Positions 9,850 to 25,800 are shown, counted from the stretch's first letter. The stretch is 64,000 nt of DNA from Nocardiopsis eucommiae (GCA_018388625.1 CP074402.1:2046001-2110000); one strand, 5' to 3'. Numbers and translations are program-made. Notes: generated by a model not told the origin, from the letters alone.

Positions 9850-11297
9850 ATGAGGCTGTTCACCACTGCTGCCCAGATGAGGCCCATTCCCCGGTCCTCT
9901 CGCTTCGCCAACGGTGGCGTCTCCTTCTGGTTCCGCGAGGACGGTCTGCCCGAACGGAGATCCCCCTCCCCGGTGACGCCGACTACGACGTCTGCGTGGT
10001 CGGGGCCGGGTACACCGGTCTCTGGGCCGCTTACTACCTCAAGAAGGACCAGCCTGACCTGCGCGTCTGCGTCGTCGAGCGGGAGTTCGCCGGGTTCGGG
10101 GCGTCGGGGCGTAACGGAGGGTGGTTGTCCGCGGAGTTCTCCGGTTCCCAGGAGGACTACGCACGGTCACATGGCAAGCCCGCCATGATCGCGCTCCAGC
10201 GTGCCCTGATGAACACGGTGGACGAGGTGGTCGCGGTCACCGAGGCCGAGGGGATCGAGGCCGACGTCGTCAAGGGCGGCATGCGCCTGGTCGCCAGCAA
10301 CGCGGCCCAGCACGAACGTCTCCGGGCCCACATCGACCACCTCCAGGACTGGGGCTACTGGCCCGACGACATCCACATGGTCGACCCGGACCACGCGCCC
10401 CCGATCACGGTGGACGGCGCGGTCGCCGCGGCCTACTCGCGGCACGCCGCCCGTGTCCACCCGGCCAAGCTGGTCACCGGTCTGGCCCGCGTGGTCGAGG
10501 CGCTGGGCGTCGAGATCTTCGAGGACACCCCGGTGACGGAGATCCGGCCCCGTGAGGGGTCCGAGCGTCCGTCCGTGGTCACCGAGCACGGCACCGTCCG
10601 CGCCGACCACGTGCTGCGGGCCACCGAGGGCTTCACCTCCACCCTGCGCGGGCAGCGCCGCCGGTGGCGTCCCATGTACTCCTCGATGATCGTCACCGAG
10701 CCGATCGCCGCGGAGCTGTGGGACGACATCGGATGGGAGGGCCGTGAGCTCCTGCGGGATTCCGCCCACTCCTACGTCTATGCCCAGCGCACCGCCGACG
10801 ACCGCATCGCCATCGGCGGCCGGGGCGCCCCGCACCGCCTCGGCGCCTCCGAGGACAACGAGGGGGCCACCGCGCCCCAGGCCATCGCCGAACTGTGGCG
10901 CTCCTTGACCGGGATGTTCCCCGGTGTCGCGGACGCCCCGATCGAGCACGCCTGGTCGGGCGTGCTCGGGGTGCCCCGGGACTGGTCACCGACGGTGAAC
11001 CTGGACACCGCGTCCGGTCTGGGCTGGGCGGGCGGCTACTCCACCAGCGGCGTCTCCACCAGCAACCTCGCGGGTCGCACCCTGCGCGACCTGGTCCTGG
11101 GGCGCAGCAGCGACCTCACCCGCCTGCCGTGGGTCGGGCACGAGGTGCGCGGCTGGGAACCCGAGCCGCTGCGCTGGATGGGGACCCAGGTCGTGCGCGG
11201 TCTCTACCGGACGGCCGACCGCCGCGAGTCCCGGACCGAGGGCAAGGGCCACACCTCCCGCCTGGCCGACCTCGCCACGCGCATGCCCGGGAACTGA
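9850..11297 (+). CDS. FAD-dependent DAO-family oxidoreductase (frame break in sequence)
   Basis: A D-amino-acid-oxidase-fold flavoenzyme of about 482 residues, close in plan to gamma-glutamylputrescine/amine oxidases. The dinucleotide-binding motif is VVGAGYTGLWAAYYL (about residues 49-63), followed by the flavin-contact segment FGASGRNGGWLS; the C-terminus has GWAGGYSTSGVSTSNLAGRTL. The frame breaks near 9954 (GAACGGAGATCC; one base missing before GAG). Restored, the N-terminus reads FWFREDGLPERE. Start may be ATG 9850 or 9880. With the aminotransferase and MarR genes upstream it suggests oxidation of an amine such as putrescine or an omega-amino acid; the substrate is an inference. Confidence 0.82.
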
Positions 11298-12463
<1,166 letters not shown>

Positions 12464-12474
12464 GGAGTGCCGAC

Positions 12475-13281
12475 ATGAGCGTCACCGCGCCCCAGGGCTT
12501 CCGCGCCGCCGGTGTGACCACCGGAACCGGCACCGACCACACCCGTGATCTGGCCGTCGTCGTCAACGACGGCCCCGCACGCGCGGCCGGAGCGGTCTTC
12601 ACCGACCACCCCGAGCCCGCCGCCCCCGTCCTGTGGACCCGGCAGGTCGTCGCGGGCGGACGCGTCCGCGCCGTCGTCCTCCACTCCGGCGGGGCCAACG
12701 CCGCCACCGGACCGCTCGGCTTCCAGGCCGCCCACGCCCAGGCCGAGCACACCGCCGACCTCCTGGCCGACTCCGCCGCCGAGGTCGCGCTCTGCTCCGC
12801 CGGGGATGTCGGCACCGTACCGAGGACCGACCCCCTCAACACCGCCGTGGCGGACGCCCTCGCCCAGGCGGCCCGGGGCGGCGGGCTCGCCGCCGCCGAC
12901 GCCGTCCGCACCGACGACACCGTCGCCAAGTTCGCCTTCCGACGCGGCGAGGGCGTCACCGTCGGCGGCATGGCCAAGGGCCCCGACGCCTCCGTCGGCT
13001 CCGCCCTGTGCGTCCTGACCACCGACGCCGCACTCACCCCCGAACAGTGCCAGCGCCTGGTCACCGACGCGACCGCCTCGGCTCTCGCCCCGCTGACCGG
13101 CACCAACGACACCGTCCTGCTGATGGCCAGCGGCGCGGCCCCGGTCACCCCGGACGAGCCGGCGGTCGCCCTCCTGCTCACCCGGGTCTGCGAGGAGCTC
13201 GCGGCCCAGATCGCGGCGGACACGCCCGCGTCCGTCACCTCCGAACCCGGATCCCCCCAGGACAGGCAGGCCCACCAGTGA
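12475..13281 (+). CDS. Degenerate, short ArgJ-like protein
   Basis: Sits in the argJ slot and is clearly an ornithine acetyltransferase (OAT) homologue: [14 protein letters not shown] start, [27 protein letters not shown] and [10 protein letters not shown] all match. It is only 268 residues (family about 390) and lacks what OAT needs. The oxyanion-hole Thr-Gly after CS is replaced (CSAGDVG). The ATML self-cleavage site with its nucleophilic Thr, expected before VLTTDA, is replaced by GSAL. The C-terminal 120 residues, with the NDPNWGR and TNDLTHAYVHENSAYS segments, are absent because argB starts at once (GTGA overlap). The frame is open with no sign of a sequence error. It is probably not a normal OAT; a scaffold or regulatory role is possible. 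Confidence 0.85.
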   Translation: MSVTAPQGFRAAGVTTGTGTDHTRDLAVVVNDGPARAAGAVFTDHPEPAAPVLWTRQVVAGGRVRAVVLHSGGANAATGPLGFQAAHAQAEHTADLLADSAAEVALCSAGDVGTVPRTDPLNTAVADALAQAARGGGLAAADAVRTDDTVAKFAFRRGEGVTVGGMAKGPDASVGSALCVLTTDAALTPEQCQRLVTDATASALAPLTGTNDTVLLMASGAAPVTPDEPAVALLLTRVCEELAAQIAADTPASVTSEPGSPQDRQAHQ

Positions 13282-14266
13282 ACTCCGCGACACCCACCAC
13301 GCAGGACCAGGCCCAGGCCATGGACAAGGCGGCGCACCTCATCGAGGCGCTGCCCTGGCTCTCCCGCTTCCACGGTCGCACGGTCGTGGTCAAGTACGGC
13401 GGCAACGCCATGATCAGCGAGGAGCTCCGGGTCCGCTTCGCGGAGTCCATCGTCTTCCTCTACTACGCGGGCCTGCGCCCCGTCGTCGTCCACGGCGGCG
13501 GACCCCAGATCAGCGCCATGCTGGACCGCTCCGGAGTGGAGTCCAGCTTCACCGCCGGGCTGCGGGTCACCACCGACGAGGCCATGGACATCGTCCGGAT
13601 GGTCCTCACCGGGCAGGTCAACCGCGAGATCGTCGGGCTGGTCAACCAGCACGGCCCCTTTGCGGTCGGTATGTCCGGTGAGGACGCCAACCTCCTCTAC
13701 GCCGAACGCAAGAGCGTGCAGGTGGACGGCGAGACCGTCGACATCGGCCGGGTTGGAGAGGTCAGCGAGGTCGACCCCGGAGCGGTCTCCGCGCTCATCG
13801 CGGACGGCCGCATCCCCGTGGTCTCCAGCGTCGCCCGAGCCGACGACGGCGGCGTCTACAACGTCAACGCCGACACCGCCGCCTCCGCGCTCGCCGTCGC
13901 CCTGGGAGCGAGCAAGCTCATCATGCTCACCGACGTCGAGGGCCTGTTCGCGGACTACCCGGCCAACACCGACCTCATCCGCCGCCTCAACGTGGACGAA
14001 CTGCGCGCCCTCCTGCCCTCCCTCTCCGCGGGGATGCTCCCCAAGATGGAGGCCTGTCTGACGGCGGTCGAGGGCGGCGTGCCCCAGGCCCACATCATCG
14101 ACGGTCGTGTGCCGCACTCCCTGCTCCTCGAGGTCTTCACCGACCTGGGCGTCGGCACGATGGTCGCCGACGAGGAGCTGGAGGCCGAACTCCTCTCCGG
14201 GAACGGCCACTACCCGCGCCCCTGGCGCCCCACCCACACCTCCGAACCGAACACGGGAGACCAAAA

Positions 14267-14270
<4 letters not shown>
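13278..14270 (+). CDS. argB: Acetylglutamate kinase
   Basis: Phosphorylates N-acetylglutamate, usually the arginine-inhibited step. The 330-residue amino-acid-kinase fold shows VVKYGGNAM near residue 40, the HGGGPQI glycine loop, substrate-binding [28 protein letters not shown] and [14 protein letters not shown] 13278 overlaps the argJ-like stop by GTGA, and its own stop overlaps the argD start the same way. The N-terminus is about 15 residues longer than the shortest family members. The frame is intact. Confidence 0.96.
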
Positions 14271-18451
<4,181 letters not shown>

Positions 18452-18648
18452 ATCGTTGGTGTGCAATGTGTGCCCCGGTCAGTGGTCGTAGGTGATCCAC
18501 GACCCCTGACCGGGGCGCCGATCCGCCAGTGGTGCCGGATCACCGGGTTCATCGCCGGACGCGTTGGCACATCTCGGACCGGAGCGGTCCCCACCGGTGC
18601 GGCCCGGCGGTGTCGCGGCCCCGTCGGCCTTCCGCCGGACGGGCCGGA

Positions 18649-19542
18649 TCAGTCCGAGCGGCGGGCGGCCCAGACGGAGCGCACGGTACGCACCGTCAGG
18701 TCGTCCCGGTGCGCGACCCCGCCCGGGTCCCCGCTGTCCAGCAGCCGGTCGAGCGCGGCCAGGTCCTCGGGCACCAGCGCGTCGACCACGCTCTCCCTCA
18801 GGCGGCGGAGGCTGGTGAGCGCGTACTCCACGACCACCGGGTCTCCGGAGCCCTCCAGCTCCGCCGTCAGGGTGCGTTCACCCTCGACACGGAACCCGTT
18901 GGCGGTCAGCTTCTCCGCCCAGTCCGCGCCCCGGTGCGGCACGTGACCGGTGTGCCACCGGTCGCTCACCGCGTGCAGGGCCTCCTCCAGCCCCGGTCGT
19001 TCCGCCGGGGCGTCCTCGGGCAGGAACCGAGGGAAGCCCGAGAGCTCGACCAGGGCGAGCAGCCCTCCGGGAGCGAGCAGGTCGCGGGTCCGGCGCAGGG
19101 CGAGGTCGGGGTCGGCCATGTGGTGCAGGGAGGCCGAGGCCCACACCAGGTCCGGTGAACCGAGGTCGGGCCAGTCGGCCTGGTCGAGGTCGGCCAGGAG
19201 CGTGCGCACGCGGTCGGCCACCCCGGCCTCCCGGGCCTTCGCCCGCAGCCGGTCGAGGTGCTCGGCCGAGGAATCGACGGCGGTCACGCGCGCCTCCGGG
19301 AAGCGGGCGAGGAGCGGGAGGGTTCCGGCCCCGGTTCCGGCCCCCAGGTCGACGATCTCGCGCGGGTCTCCCACCAGGGGCAGCCAGGCGATGACGTCGT
19401 CGGTCAGCGGGGCCGTCACCCGTGCGTCGAGGTCGAGGATCAGGGCCTGGTCGTGCGCGCCGCGCTCGTGCGCGTGTTCCGTGGTGTGGCCGTGCCGGTC
19501 GTGTGCCGAGTGGTGTCCGTGCTGCTTGTGAGAGTGCGTCAT
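18649..19542 (-). CDS. Class I SAM-dependent methyltransferase with His-rich N-terminus
   Basis: A Rossmann-fold methyltransferase of 297 residues. SAM-binding motif I is EIVDLGAGTGAGTLPLL, with the acidic end of strand 2 in VTAVDSSAEHLD and motif IV-like DLVWASASLHHM. The first 31 residues contain 13 histidines (HSHKQHGHHSAHDRHGHTT), an unusual potential metal-binding tail. It starts at 19542 on the minus strand; an XRE-cupin gene on the same strand ends about 115 bases upstream, so they may share regulation. The substrate is unknown; resemblance is to small-molecule methyltransferases. Confidence 0.82.
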   Translation of the reverse strand: MTHSHKQHGHHSAHDRHGHTTEHAHERGAHDQALILDLDARVTAPLTDDVIAWLPLVGDPREIVDLGAGTGAGTLPLLARFPEARVTAVDSSAEHLDRLRAKAREAGVADRVRTLLADLDQADWPDLGSPDLVWASASLHHMADPDLALRRTRDLLAPGGLLALVELSGFPRFLPEDAPAERPGLEEALHAVSDRWHTGHVPHRGADWAEKLTANGFRVEGERTLTAELEGSGDPVVVEYALTSLRRLRESVVDALVPEDLAALDRLLDSGDPGGVAHRDDLTVRTVRSVWAARRSD

Positions 19543-19656
19543 GCGGCCAGGCTAGGCCGACCTTGCGTCAGTGGCAGCACTTCTTTCGCCAAAGGCAAGA
19601 GAGTCTCCTCGGGGGTGCCGAACGCGCAAGTCCGTCCGCAGTCCGTCCGCCCAGGT

Positions 19657-20237
19657 TCAGGAGGGTGAGGTCTCGGCGCCGCCCCGCTGGTGGCCCCGGC
19701 GCGCGTCGCGGTCGAAGATCCCGAGGATCTCGCACGGACCACCCTCGGCCCCGATCGCGTGCGGAAGCATGGTCGGGAACTCGGCCGCCTGGTTCGTTTC
19801 GATCCGGATGCGCCGGTCGCCCAGGAGGAGCACCGCGGTTCCGGACAGCACGACCAGCCATTCCCGCCCCGGGTGCGCCCGCATCCGCGAGGGCTGGTCC
19901 GGCGGGGGTCGGTCAGCCTCTGCCGCATGACGGTCATGCCGGGGTCGGCCCGCACCGGCCACCGGAGCGTTCCGTGGGCACCGTCCACCATCGGGCTGGA
20001 GACGACGTCGTCGGTGGCGCTCTCCACCAGTTGGTCCAGGGTGGTGTCCAACGCCCGGGCCAGGGTCACCAGGCTGTCCAGGGCCAGCCGCCGCTGCCCG
20101 TTCTCGATCCGGCTCAGGGTGGACTGGCTCAGCCGGGCCCGAGCGGCCAGCTCCTCCAGCGACCACCCCTGCGCCACCCGGAGGGCGCGGATGCGTCCCC
20201 GCACCAGGCGGTCCAGGTCTCGGTCCTCTTGCGTCAT
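19657..20237 (-). CDS. XRE-family regulator with C-terminal cupin domain (frame break in sequence)
   Basis: A transcription factor with an N-terminal Cro/CI helix-turn-helix (IRALRVAQGWSLEELAARARLSQ... STLSRIENGQRRLALDSL) and a C-terminal cupin sensor (REWLVVLSGTAVLLLGDRR, EFPTMLPHAIGAEGG). About 193 residues after restoring one base near 19913 (GGCGGGGGTCGG on the plus strand). The start chosen is ATG 20237 (MTQEDRDLDRLV); longer in-frame starts exist. Such proteins often sense amino acids or polyamines and control metabolic or export genes; here the downstream methyltransferase is the nearest candidate target. Confidence 0.83.
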
Positions 20238-20524
20238 GGGCAGCAGCCTATGTCCTCGACGCATGGAACGCGGCGAGGTCGGACTTAAGCCCCCATCGTC
20301 TGACATGCGTGTACACACCACCCCAAGGGCGCGCGACGTGCCCGTGCCCGCGAGCGAATCCAATCTCCGATTCCCCACGCGCCCGGGGGAAGAGTGCGGT
20401 AGCGTCCTGAGTCTGCGGACACCGCACGTGTTTCCATCTGCGCGTACCGTGACGACCCGTGCGGGGACCGGCACGCACCAGGCGTGGTCTCCGGTGCCCG
20501 CGTCGAGTCCGTGGGAGGAGCGCA

Positions 20525-23165
20525 GTGGGTCAGCCAGTGAGCACGGGTCGCGGGCCCAGGTCCGGTAGCGGGCCAGGAATCAGAACACAGCTCAACCGGA
20601 TCGTGCTGATCCCCAGTATCACCTTTCTCGCGCTGTTCATCCTGCTCAGCACGGCCACCCTCGCGCAGGCGCTGTCACTGCACCACTCCGTCACCGACGG
20701 CCGTGCGAGGGCCGACCTCGCCGGGGCGCTCACCGCACTCCAGGACGAACGCCGACTCAGCGTCGACTTCGTCACCGACCCCGGAGGCGAGACCCGTCAG
20801 GCGCTCGTCGAGGCCGCGCGAACGACCGACGAGACCCTCGCCCAGCTCCGCCAGGTACGCGAGACGCTGGAGGGCGAAGGAGACGAGCCCGAGGCGCTGG
20901 CCCTGGCGTTCTTCGGCTCCCTCGAGGACGTGCAGGCGCTGCGTACCGACAACCTCGCCGACCCCGGCGCGGTGGCCGACGTCCTGGACACCTACACCGG
21001 CGCCGTCGAGCAGGGCATCCGGCTCTACTCGACCACCGTCCAGGGCCTCGACGACGGGCTCGTCTCCGACGCCGCCTCCGAGGCCGACAACCTCCTGTGG
21101 GCCCAGGAGAGCTTCGGCCACGCCGACGCCGTCATCACCGCCGTGCTCGCCGAGAACGACCTCACCCGCTCGCACCAGGCCGAGATCGCCTCCCTCACGG
21201 GGGACACGCGCCGCAGGCTGAGCGCGGAGGAACCCCCGACGAGCTCTCCGAGGGGCAGGGGCCCGTCGCCCGGGCCGAGACCGGCACGGACACCGCGGAG
21301 GCCGCCGAGGAGGACCAGGCCGCCAGCGTCGAGCGGATCACCCGCGGCGCCGCGTGGGCGCGGGCCATGGGGGTGGCCGACACCCTCGTCCAGCACGAGG
21401 CACCGGTGGAGGTCGACCCCATCACCGGGGAGCTCCACCGCGACCACGCCCCGCCCGCCGGCCTCGGCGCCTGGCGCGAGGCCGCCGACGAGGTCAACGC
21501 CGGGCTGACGGAGGTCACCACGGACAGGGTGGACAGCGTGGTGACCTCCACCGAGGAGGCCAGCTCGTGGATGTTCACGATGGCCCTCGGCGGCGGCATC
21601 ACCTCGTTGTTCGCGGGAACGGTCGCCTACGGGGTGGCCGCAAGCTCCGCCAGCCGACTCACCTACCGACTGGCCAGGCTCCGCGCGGAGACGCTCGGGA
21701 TCGCCCGCAGCGACCTCCCCGAATCGTGCGCCGCCTGGAAGCGGGCGAGAGCGTGGACCTCGACACCGAGATGAAGCAGCTCGACCACGGCACCGACGAG
21801 GTCGGCCAGGTGGCGGACGCCTTCAACATCGCCCAGCGCACCGCTGTCGGCGCCGCCGTCAAGCAGTCCGACATCCGGGCGGGCGTCAGCCGGGTCTTCC
21901 TCGGCATCGCCCACCGCAACCAGTCCCTGGTGCAGCGCCAGCTCCAGCTCCTGGACCGGGTGGAGCGCGAGGAGGAGGACCCGGACCTGCTGGAGAGCCT
22001 CTTCCAGCTCGACCACCTCGCGACCCGGGGCCGCCGTCACGCCGAGAACCTCATCATCCTCGGCGGCGCCCAGCCCGGACGGCGCTGGCGCCACCCCGTC
22101 CCCCTCGTGGACATCCTGCGCGGCGCCATCTCCGAGACGGACGAGTACGCCCGCGTCGAACTCACCTCCGTGCCGGACCTGTCCCTGGTGGGAGCGGTCG
22201 TCGCCGACGTCATCCACCTGCTGGCCGAGCTGGTCGAGAACGCGACCGCCTACTCGCCACCCCACACGAACGTCACCATCGCCACCGACAACGTCCCCAA
22301 GGGCGTGGTGATCGAGATCGAGGACCGGGGCCTGGGGATGACGGAGGAGGTCCTGGACGAGAACAACGCCACGCTCGCGGAGGCACCCGAGTTCGACGTC
22401 ATGACCCCCGGGACGGACGGCCGCCTCGGCCTGTTCGTCGTGGCCAGGCTCGCGCTCAAGCACGAGATCGGGGTGCAGCTGCGGCACTCGCCCTACGGAG
22501 GCACCCGCGCCGTGGTGCTCGTGCCCAGCGCCCTGGTGGTCTCCAGCGGCGGTGCGCCGGTGGAGCGGCCCCGAGCGGCGGTGCTCGCCCGCTCCGGATC
22601 GGTCCGCTCGGAACCCCACGCGGGTACCGAGCACGACGACCCCGCCGACCTGCTGGCGGCCGAGGCGGGCCCCCGGCACGCCCGCCCGGTCCTGCGGTCG
22701 GTCCCCGAACACGACGACCGGCCCGCGGACGAGACGGGCGACCACGTTCCCCACGGGCCGCTGCTGCGCCAGGTGCCGGACCTGACACCCGAACCCGAGC
22801 CGACCCCCGAGCCCGCGCACGGGCCCGGCGAGGAGCCCGGCCCCACGGGCCACGCGCCCCTGCCCCGAAGAGGAGGAGACGAGACGACGATCGGGACCAG
22901 ACCGGACCGGGCCGGACTGCCACGGCGCAGGCGCCAGGCCAACCTCGCACCCCAGCTCCGCGACGACCCCTCGACCGGCGCGGATCCGTACGACACCGAA
23001 CCGGTGTCGCAACGCAGCCCCGAACAGGCACGCCGCATGATGGACGCCTTCAGCGCCGGAACCCGACGCGGTCGAGCCGAGGAGATCGGCCACGAAGGGC
23101 TCGGGCACAGCAGTGATGACCAGGTCGGTGCAGGCGCCGACGACCACACAGGAGAGAGCGACTGA
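20525..23165 (+). CDS. Nitrate/nitrite-sensing-domain histidine-kinase-like protein, conservon kinase 1 (two frame breaks)
   Basis: Membrane sensor of about 880 residues. A first membrane helix (IVLIPSITFLALFILL) is followed by a long extracytoplasmic helical NIT-type domain, a second membrane helix (MALGGGITSLFAGTVAYGV near residue 360), HAMP-like region, dimerisation helices (AHRNQSLVQRQLQLLDR) and a GHKL ATPase (LVENATAYSPP, IEIEDRGLGM, GRLGLFVVARL), then a Pro-rich tail. GTG 20525 has GGGAGG upstream. Breaks lie near 21228 (GAACCCCCGACG) and 21722 (CTCCCCGAATC). It heads a Roadblock-DUF742-GTPase series, the Streptomyces 'conservon' (cvn) layout in which these act as a membrane signalling complex. 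Confidence 0.88.
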
Positions 23166-23166
23166 G

Positions 23167-23601
23167 ATGGTGGGCATGAGCAAGGCCGCGGACAACCTGG
23201 ACTGGCTCCTGGACGACCTGGTCGACCGTGTCGTGGGAGCCAGCCACGCGATCGTGCTGTCGGCCGACGGACTGCTGCTCGGACGCTCCCGGGGACTGAT
23301 CTCGGACGACGCCGAGCATCTTTCCGCGGTGGCCTCCGCGTTCCAGAGCCTGGCCCGGGGCACCGGGCGCCACTTCGGCGGCGGGGACGTCCGTCAGACC
23401 GTGGTGGAGATGGAGCACTCGTACCTGTTCGTCACCGCGGCGGGCACCGGGGCCTGTCTGGCCGTCCTGGCGACCGAGGACGCCGACGTCGGACTGGTCG
23501 CCTACGAGATGAACCTCCGGGTCAAGAGGGTGGGTCAGTTCCTCACCGCGCCGCCACGACGGCCGGGCCACCTCACGGCCATGGGAGGCGGGAGCTCGTG
23601 A
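23167..23601 (+). CDS. Roadblock/LC7-domain protein (conservon)
   Basis: A 144-residue Roadblock/LC7 protein, the predicted regulator (GAP- or GEF-like) of the small GTPase encoded two genes on. Conserved elements: LDDLVDRVVGASHAIVLS, DGLLLGRSRGL, VASAFQSLARG and LVAYEMNLRVKRVGQFL. ATG 23167 begins one base after the kinase stop and is preceded by AGGAGAG; its end overlaps the DUF742 GTG. Frame intact. Confidence 0.9.
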   Translation: MVGMSKAADNLDWLLDDLVDRVVGASHAIVLSADGLLLGRSRGLISDDAEHLSAVASAFQSLARGTGRHFGGGDVRQTVVEMEHSYLFVTAAGTGACLAVLATEDADVGLVAYEMNLRVKRVGQFLTAPPRRPGHLTAMGGGSS

Positions 23602-24105
23602 GCACCCCTGGTGAACAACGCGGCGGCTCGCTGTCGAGCGTGCCGCCCGTGAGGGAGGGGAGGGCGTGGGCGGTCCCACGCGGCGCGCACACCCCACCTG
23701 GCACCGTGGTCGGGGCCACCCCACCTCCGAGGGTCCCGCCGCCGGGATCACGCCGGGGACGCCCCTGCCGGGCCGCTGGTCCGTCCCTACACGATGACCC
23801 GGGGACGGACCCGACCGGGCAGCGCGGGACGCGGACTGGACCTGATCACGATCGTGATGGCGGCCCCCGACCGTGAGGACCGTGCCCGGGACCCCGAGCT
23901 CCAGGCGATCCTGACCCTGTGCCGCAGGCCCATTTCGGTCGCGGAGATCTCCGCGCGCCTGGACATCCCCCTGACCGTGGTCAAGGTGCTCCTCGGAGAC
24001 CTGGTGGCCGAGGGGGACGTCCACACGCGGGCAGCGATGCCCGTGGCCCAGCTTCCCGAGAAGAAAGTACTTCAGGCGGTACTCGATGGCATCCGCAGAC
24101 TCTGA
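23598..24105 (+). CDS. DUF742 protein (conservon; two frame breaks)
   Basis: DUF742 family member, about 169 residues once two bases are restored (near 23661, GAGGGGAGGGCG, and near 23772, CGGGCCGCTGG). After a flexible N-terminus it shows the family core PLVRPYTMTRGRT, LDLITIVMA, a winged-helix-like part (LCRRPISVAEISARLDIPLTVVKVLLGDLVAEG) and the ending VLQAVLDGIRRL. The GTG 23598 start overlaps the Roadblock stop; its 3' end overlaps the GTPase by 20 bases. DUF742 proteins always travel with Roadblock and GTPase partners; biochemical role unknown. Confidence 0.85.
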
Positions 24106-24705
24106 GAACCGACCGGGAGCGCAGGAGGCGCGTGAGGCGCCGGAGGCGATACCCCAAGCGGTCAAGATCATCATCGCCGGAGGGTTCGGCGCGGGAAAGA
24201 CGACGATGGTGGCCTCCGTCAGCGAGATCACCCCGCTCAGTACCGAGGAGGTGATGACCGAGGCCAGCCAGGGGGTCGACGACCTCGGGGAGTGGAGAAC
24301 AAGACCACCACGACGGTCGCCCTGGACTTCGGTCGTATCACCATCAACGAGGACATCGTGCTGTACCTGTTCGGTACACCGGGGCAGGACCGCTTCTGGT
24401 TCATGTGGGACGAGCTGGTGGAGGGCGCCCTGGGTGCCGTGGTGCTGGCCGACACGCGTCGGCTGGACACCTGCTTCCACGCGGTGGACTTCTTCGAGCG
24501 CCGGGGCGTGCCGTTCGTGGTCGCGGTCAACCAGTTCGACGGTGCGGCGCACTACGAGGCGGAGGAGGTACGGGAGGCGTTGGACATACCGGCGGAGGTG
24601 CCGCTGCTGATGGCGGACGCCAGGGAGCGCGAGTCGTCCAAGGAGGTCCTCGTCCAGCTGGTGACCCACGTCATCAACGGTCGTCGTCCGGTACTCAGCG
24701 GTTGA
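24086..24705 (+). CDS. Conservon small GTPase (frame break in sequence)
   Basis: An MglA/Ras-like GTPase of about 206 residues, the final component of this conservon. G1: GGFGAGKTTMV; switch region with KTTTTVALDFGRI; G3: FGTPGQDRFWFMW; G4: AVNQFDGA. A base is missing near 24290 (CTCGGGGAGTGG), again a GGGCGAG context, restoring L-G-R-V-E-N-K. In relatives the GTP state is thought to be coupled to the kinase-like membrane protein through the Roadblock protein. Confidence 0.88.
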
Positions 24706-24852
24706 GCGGGCGACCCCGCCAGTCGGAGCCGGGTCGGTCCGTTGTACGTTCAGGAGAAACGCCCGTGAATGTGGTGTTGAACGCTACAATGTCGCGGCAG
24801 TGACCACCCGCTTTGACAGCGCGCCCCATCCACTTCTCGTCTGAATCCTGGT

Positions 24853-25770
24853 ATGCGAAACTCTGACCGACTTCCCCCACGCGAACTGCCCAAGCGGCGT
24901 TCCGGACGCCACCGCAACCCGCTGTCCTTCGACAACTGGTTCGGTACCCCCACCCTGATCATGGCGGTCCCGGGCACGGCCGAACAGGCCAGGGACGCCG
25001 ACGGTGAGTTGATCGGTGCCCGAATGGCCGATCTCGTCCGGGCCTACCGCCCCGAGGTGACGATCAGGTTCGGGCACACCGAGGGCCACGAACTGGGTAT
25101 CGGTGAGGCTCTGGCCGACCTGGAGGAGTCCGAGGGCCGACCGCTCGCCGGTGTCGTCGTCCCCCTGGTCACGGCGCCGCACGGGGGCACCAACGCCGCG
25201 ATCGAGGCGGCCGTGGCCCACACCCGCGCGGACGTCCGCGTCACCGAGGGGCTGGGCCCGCACCCCATGCTGGCCGAGGTGCTGCACCTGCGACTGGCCG
25301 AGGCCGGGTTCGTGCGCGCCGACCGTATGCGCCTGATCAGTGTGACCGCCCGCAACACCACCATGGCCGACGGCGTCGTCGTCGGGGCCGTCGGGGGTGA
25401 GGGGGCCGTGGGAGCCGCCGGCGTCACCGCCGTCCTGCTCGCGGCCCGGCTCGGGCTGACGGTGCTCCCGGCGGACCTGGAGAACGAGGCCTCGATCGAG
25501 CAGGTCGTGGCCCAGCTGCGCCAGGGCGGCTGCCAGCGCCCGGTCATCGCGCCGAGCGCCCTGGGGCCGGAGGTTCCGCCCCGGTACCTGGCCGACCTCG
25601 CCGAGCGCCACGGCGCCCGGCCCGGCGCTCCCCTGGGGGCGGACAGCCTCCTGGGCAAGATCGCCGCGCTGCGCTACGCCGAGGTGCTCAACTCGCTCGG
25701 TGTGGAGCAGCCGCCCACCGCCGAGGAGCTGCCCGCCCCGGTGGGTTCCCGACACCGTCCCGAGTCCTGA
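24853..25770 (+). CDS. CbiX/SirB-like sirohydrochlorin chelatase-family protein
   Basis: A 305-residue protein with two related halves of the CbiX type. Recognisable: LIMAVPGTAEQARDADG (normally the LLVGHGS metal-site loop, here without the His), PLVTAPHGGTNAAIEAAV, GLGPHPMLAEVLHLRLAEAG and NEASIEQVVAQLRQGG. The catalytic His of strand 1 in true chelatases is not seen, so metal insertion may not be its job. It stands alone between two kinase blocks and ends before a 16-base-pair terminator. The start ATG 24853 has only a weak ribosome-binding site. Confidence 0.7.
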   Translation: MRNSDRLPPRELPKRRSGRHRNPLSFDNWFGTPTLIMAVPGTAEQARDADGELIGARMADLVRAYRPEVTIRFGHTEGHELGIGEALADLEESEGRPLAGVVVPLVTAPHGGTNAAIEAAVAHTRADVRVTEGLGPHPMLAEVLHLRLAEAGFVRADRMRLISVTARNTTMADGVVVGAVGGEGAVGAAGVTAVLLAARLGLTVLPADLENEASIEQVVAQLRQGGCQRPVIAPSALGPEVPPRYLADLAERHGARPGAPLGADSLLGKIAALRYAEVLNSLGVEQPPTAEELPAPVGSRHRPES

Positions 25771-25800
25771 CTCCGCGACACGCCCCGCCAGGACCCCGTC

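Noticed and set aside
24765..24803. 12-codon ORF with a good AGGAG before the CbiX-like gene, possible leader peptide
   Set aside because: Too short to separate from chance; no run of regulatory codons and no attenuator hairpin.
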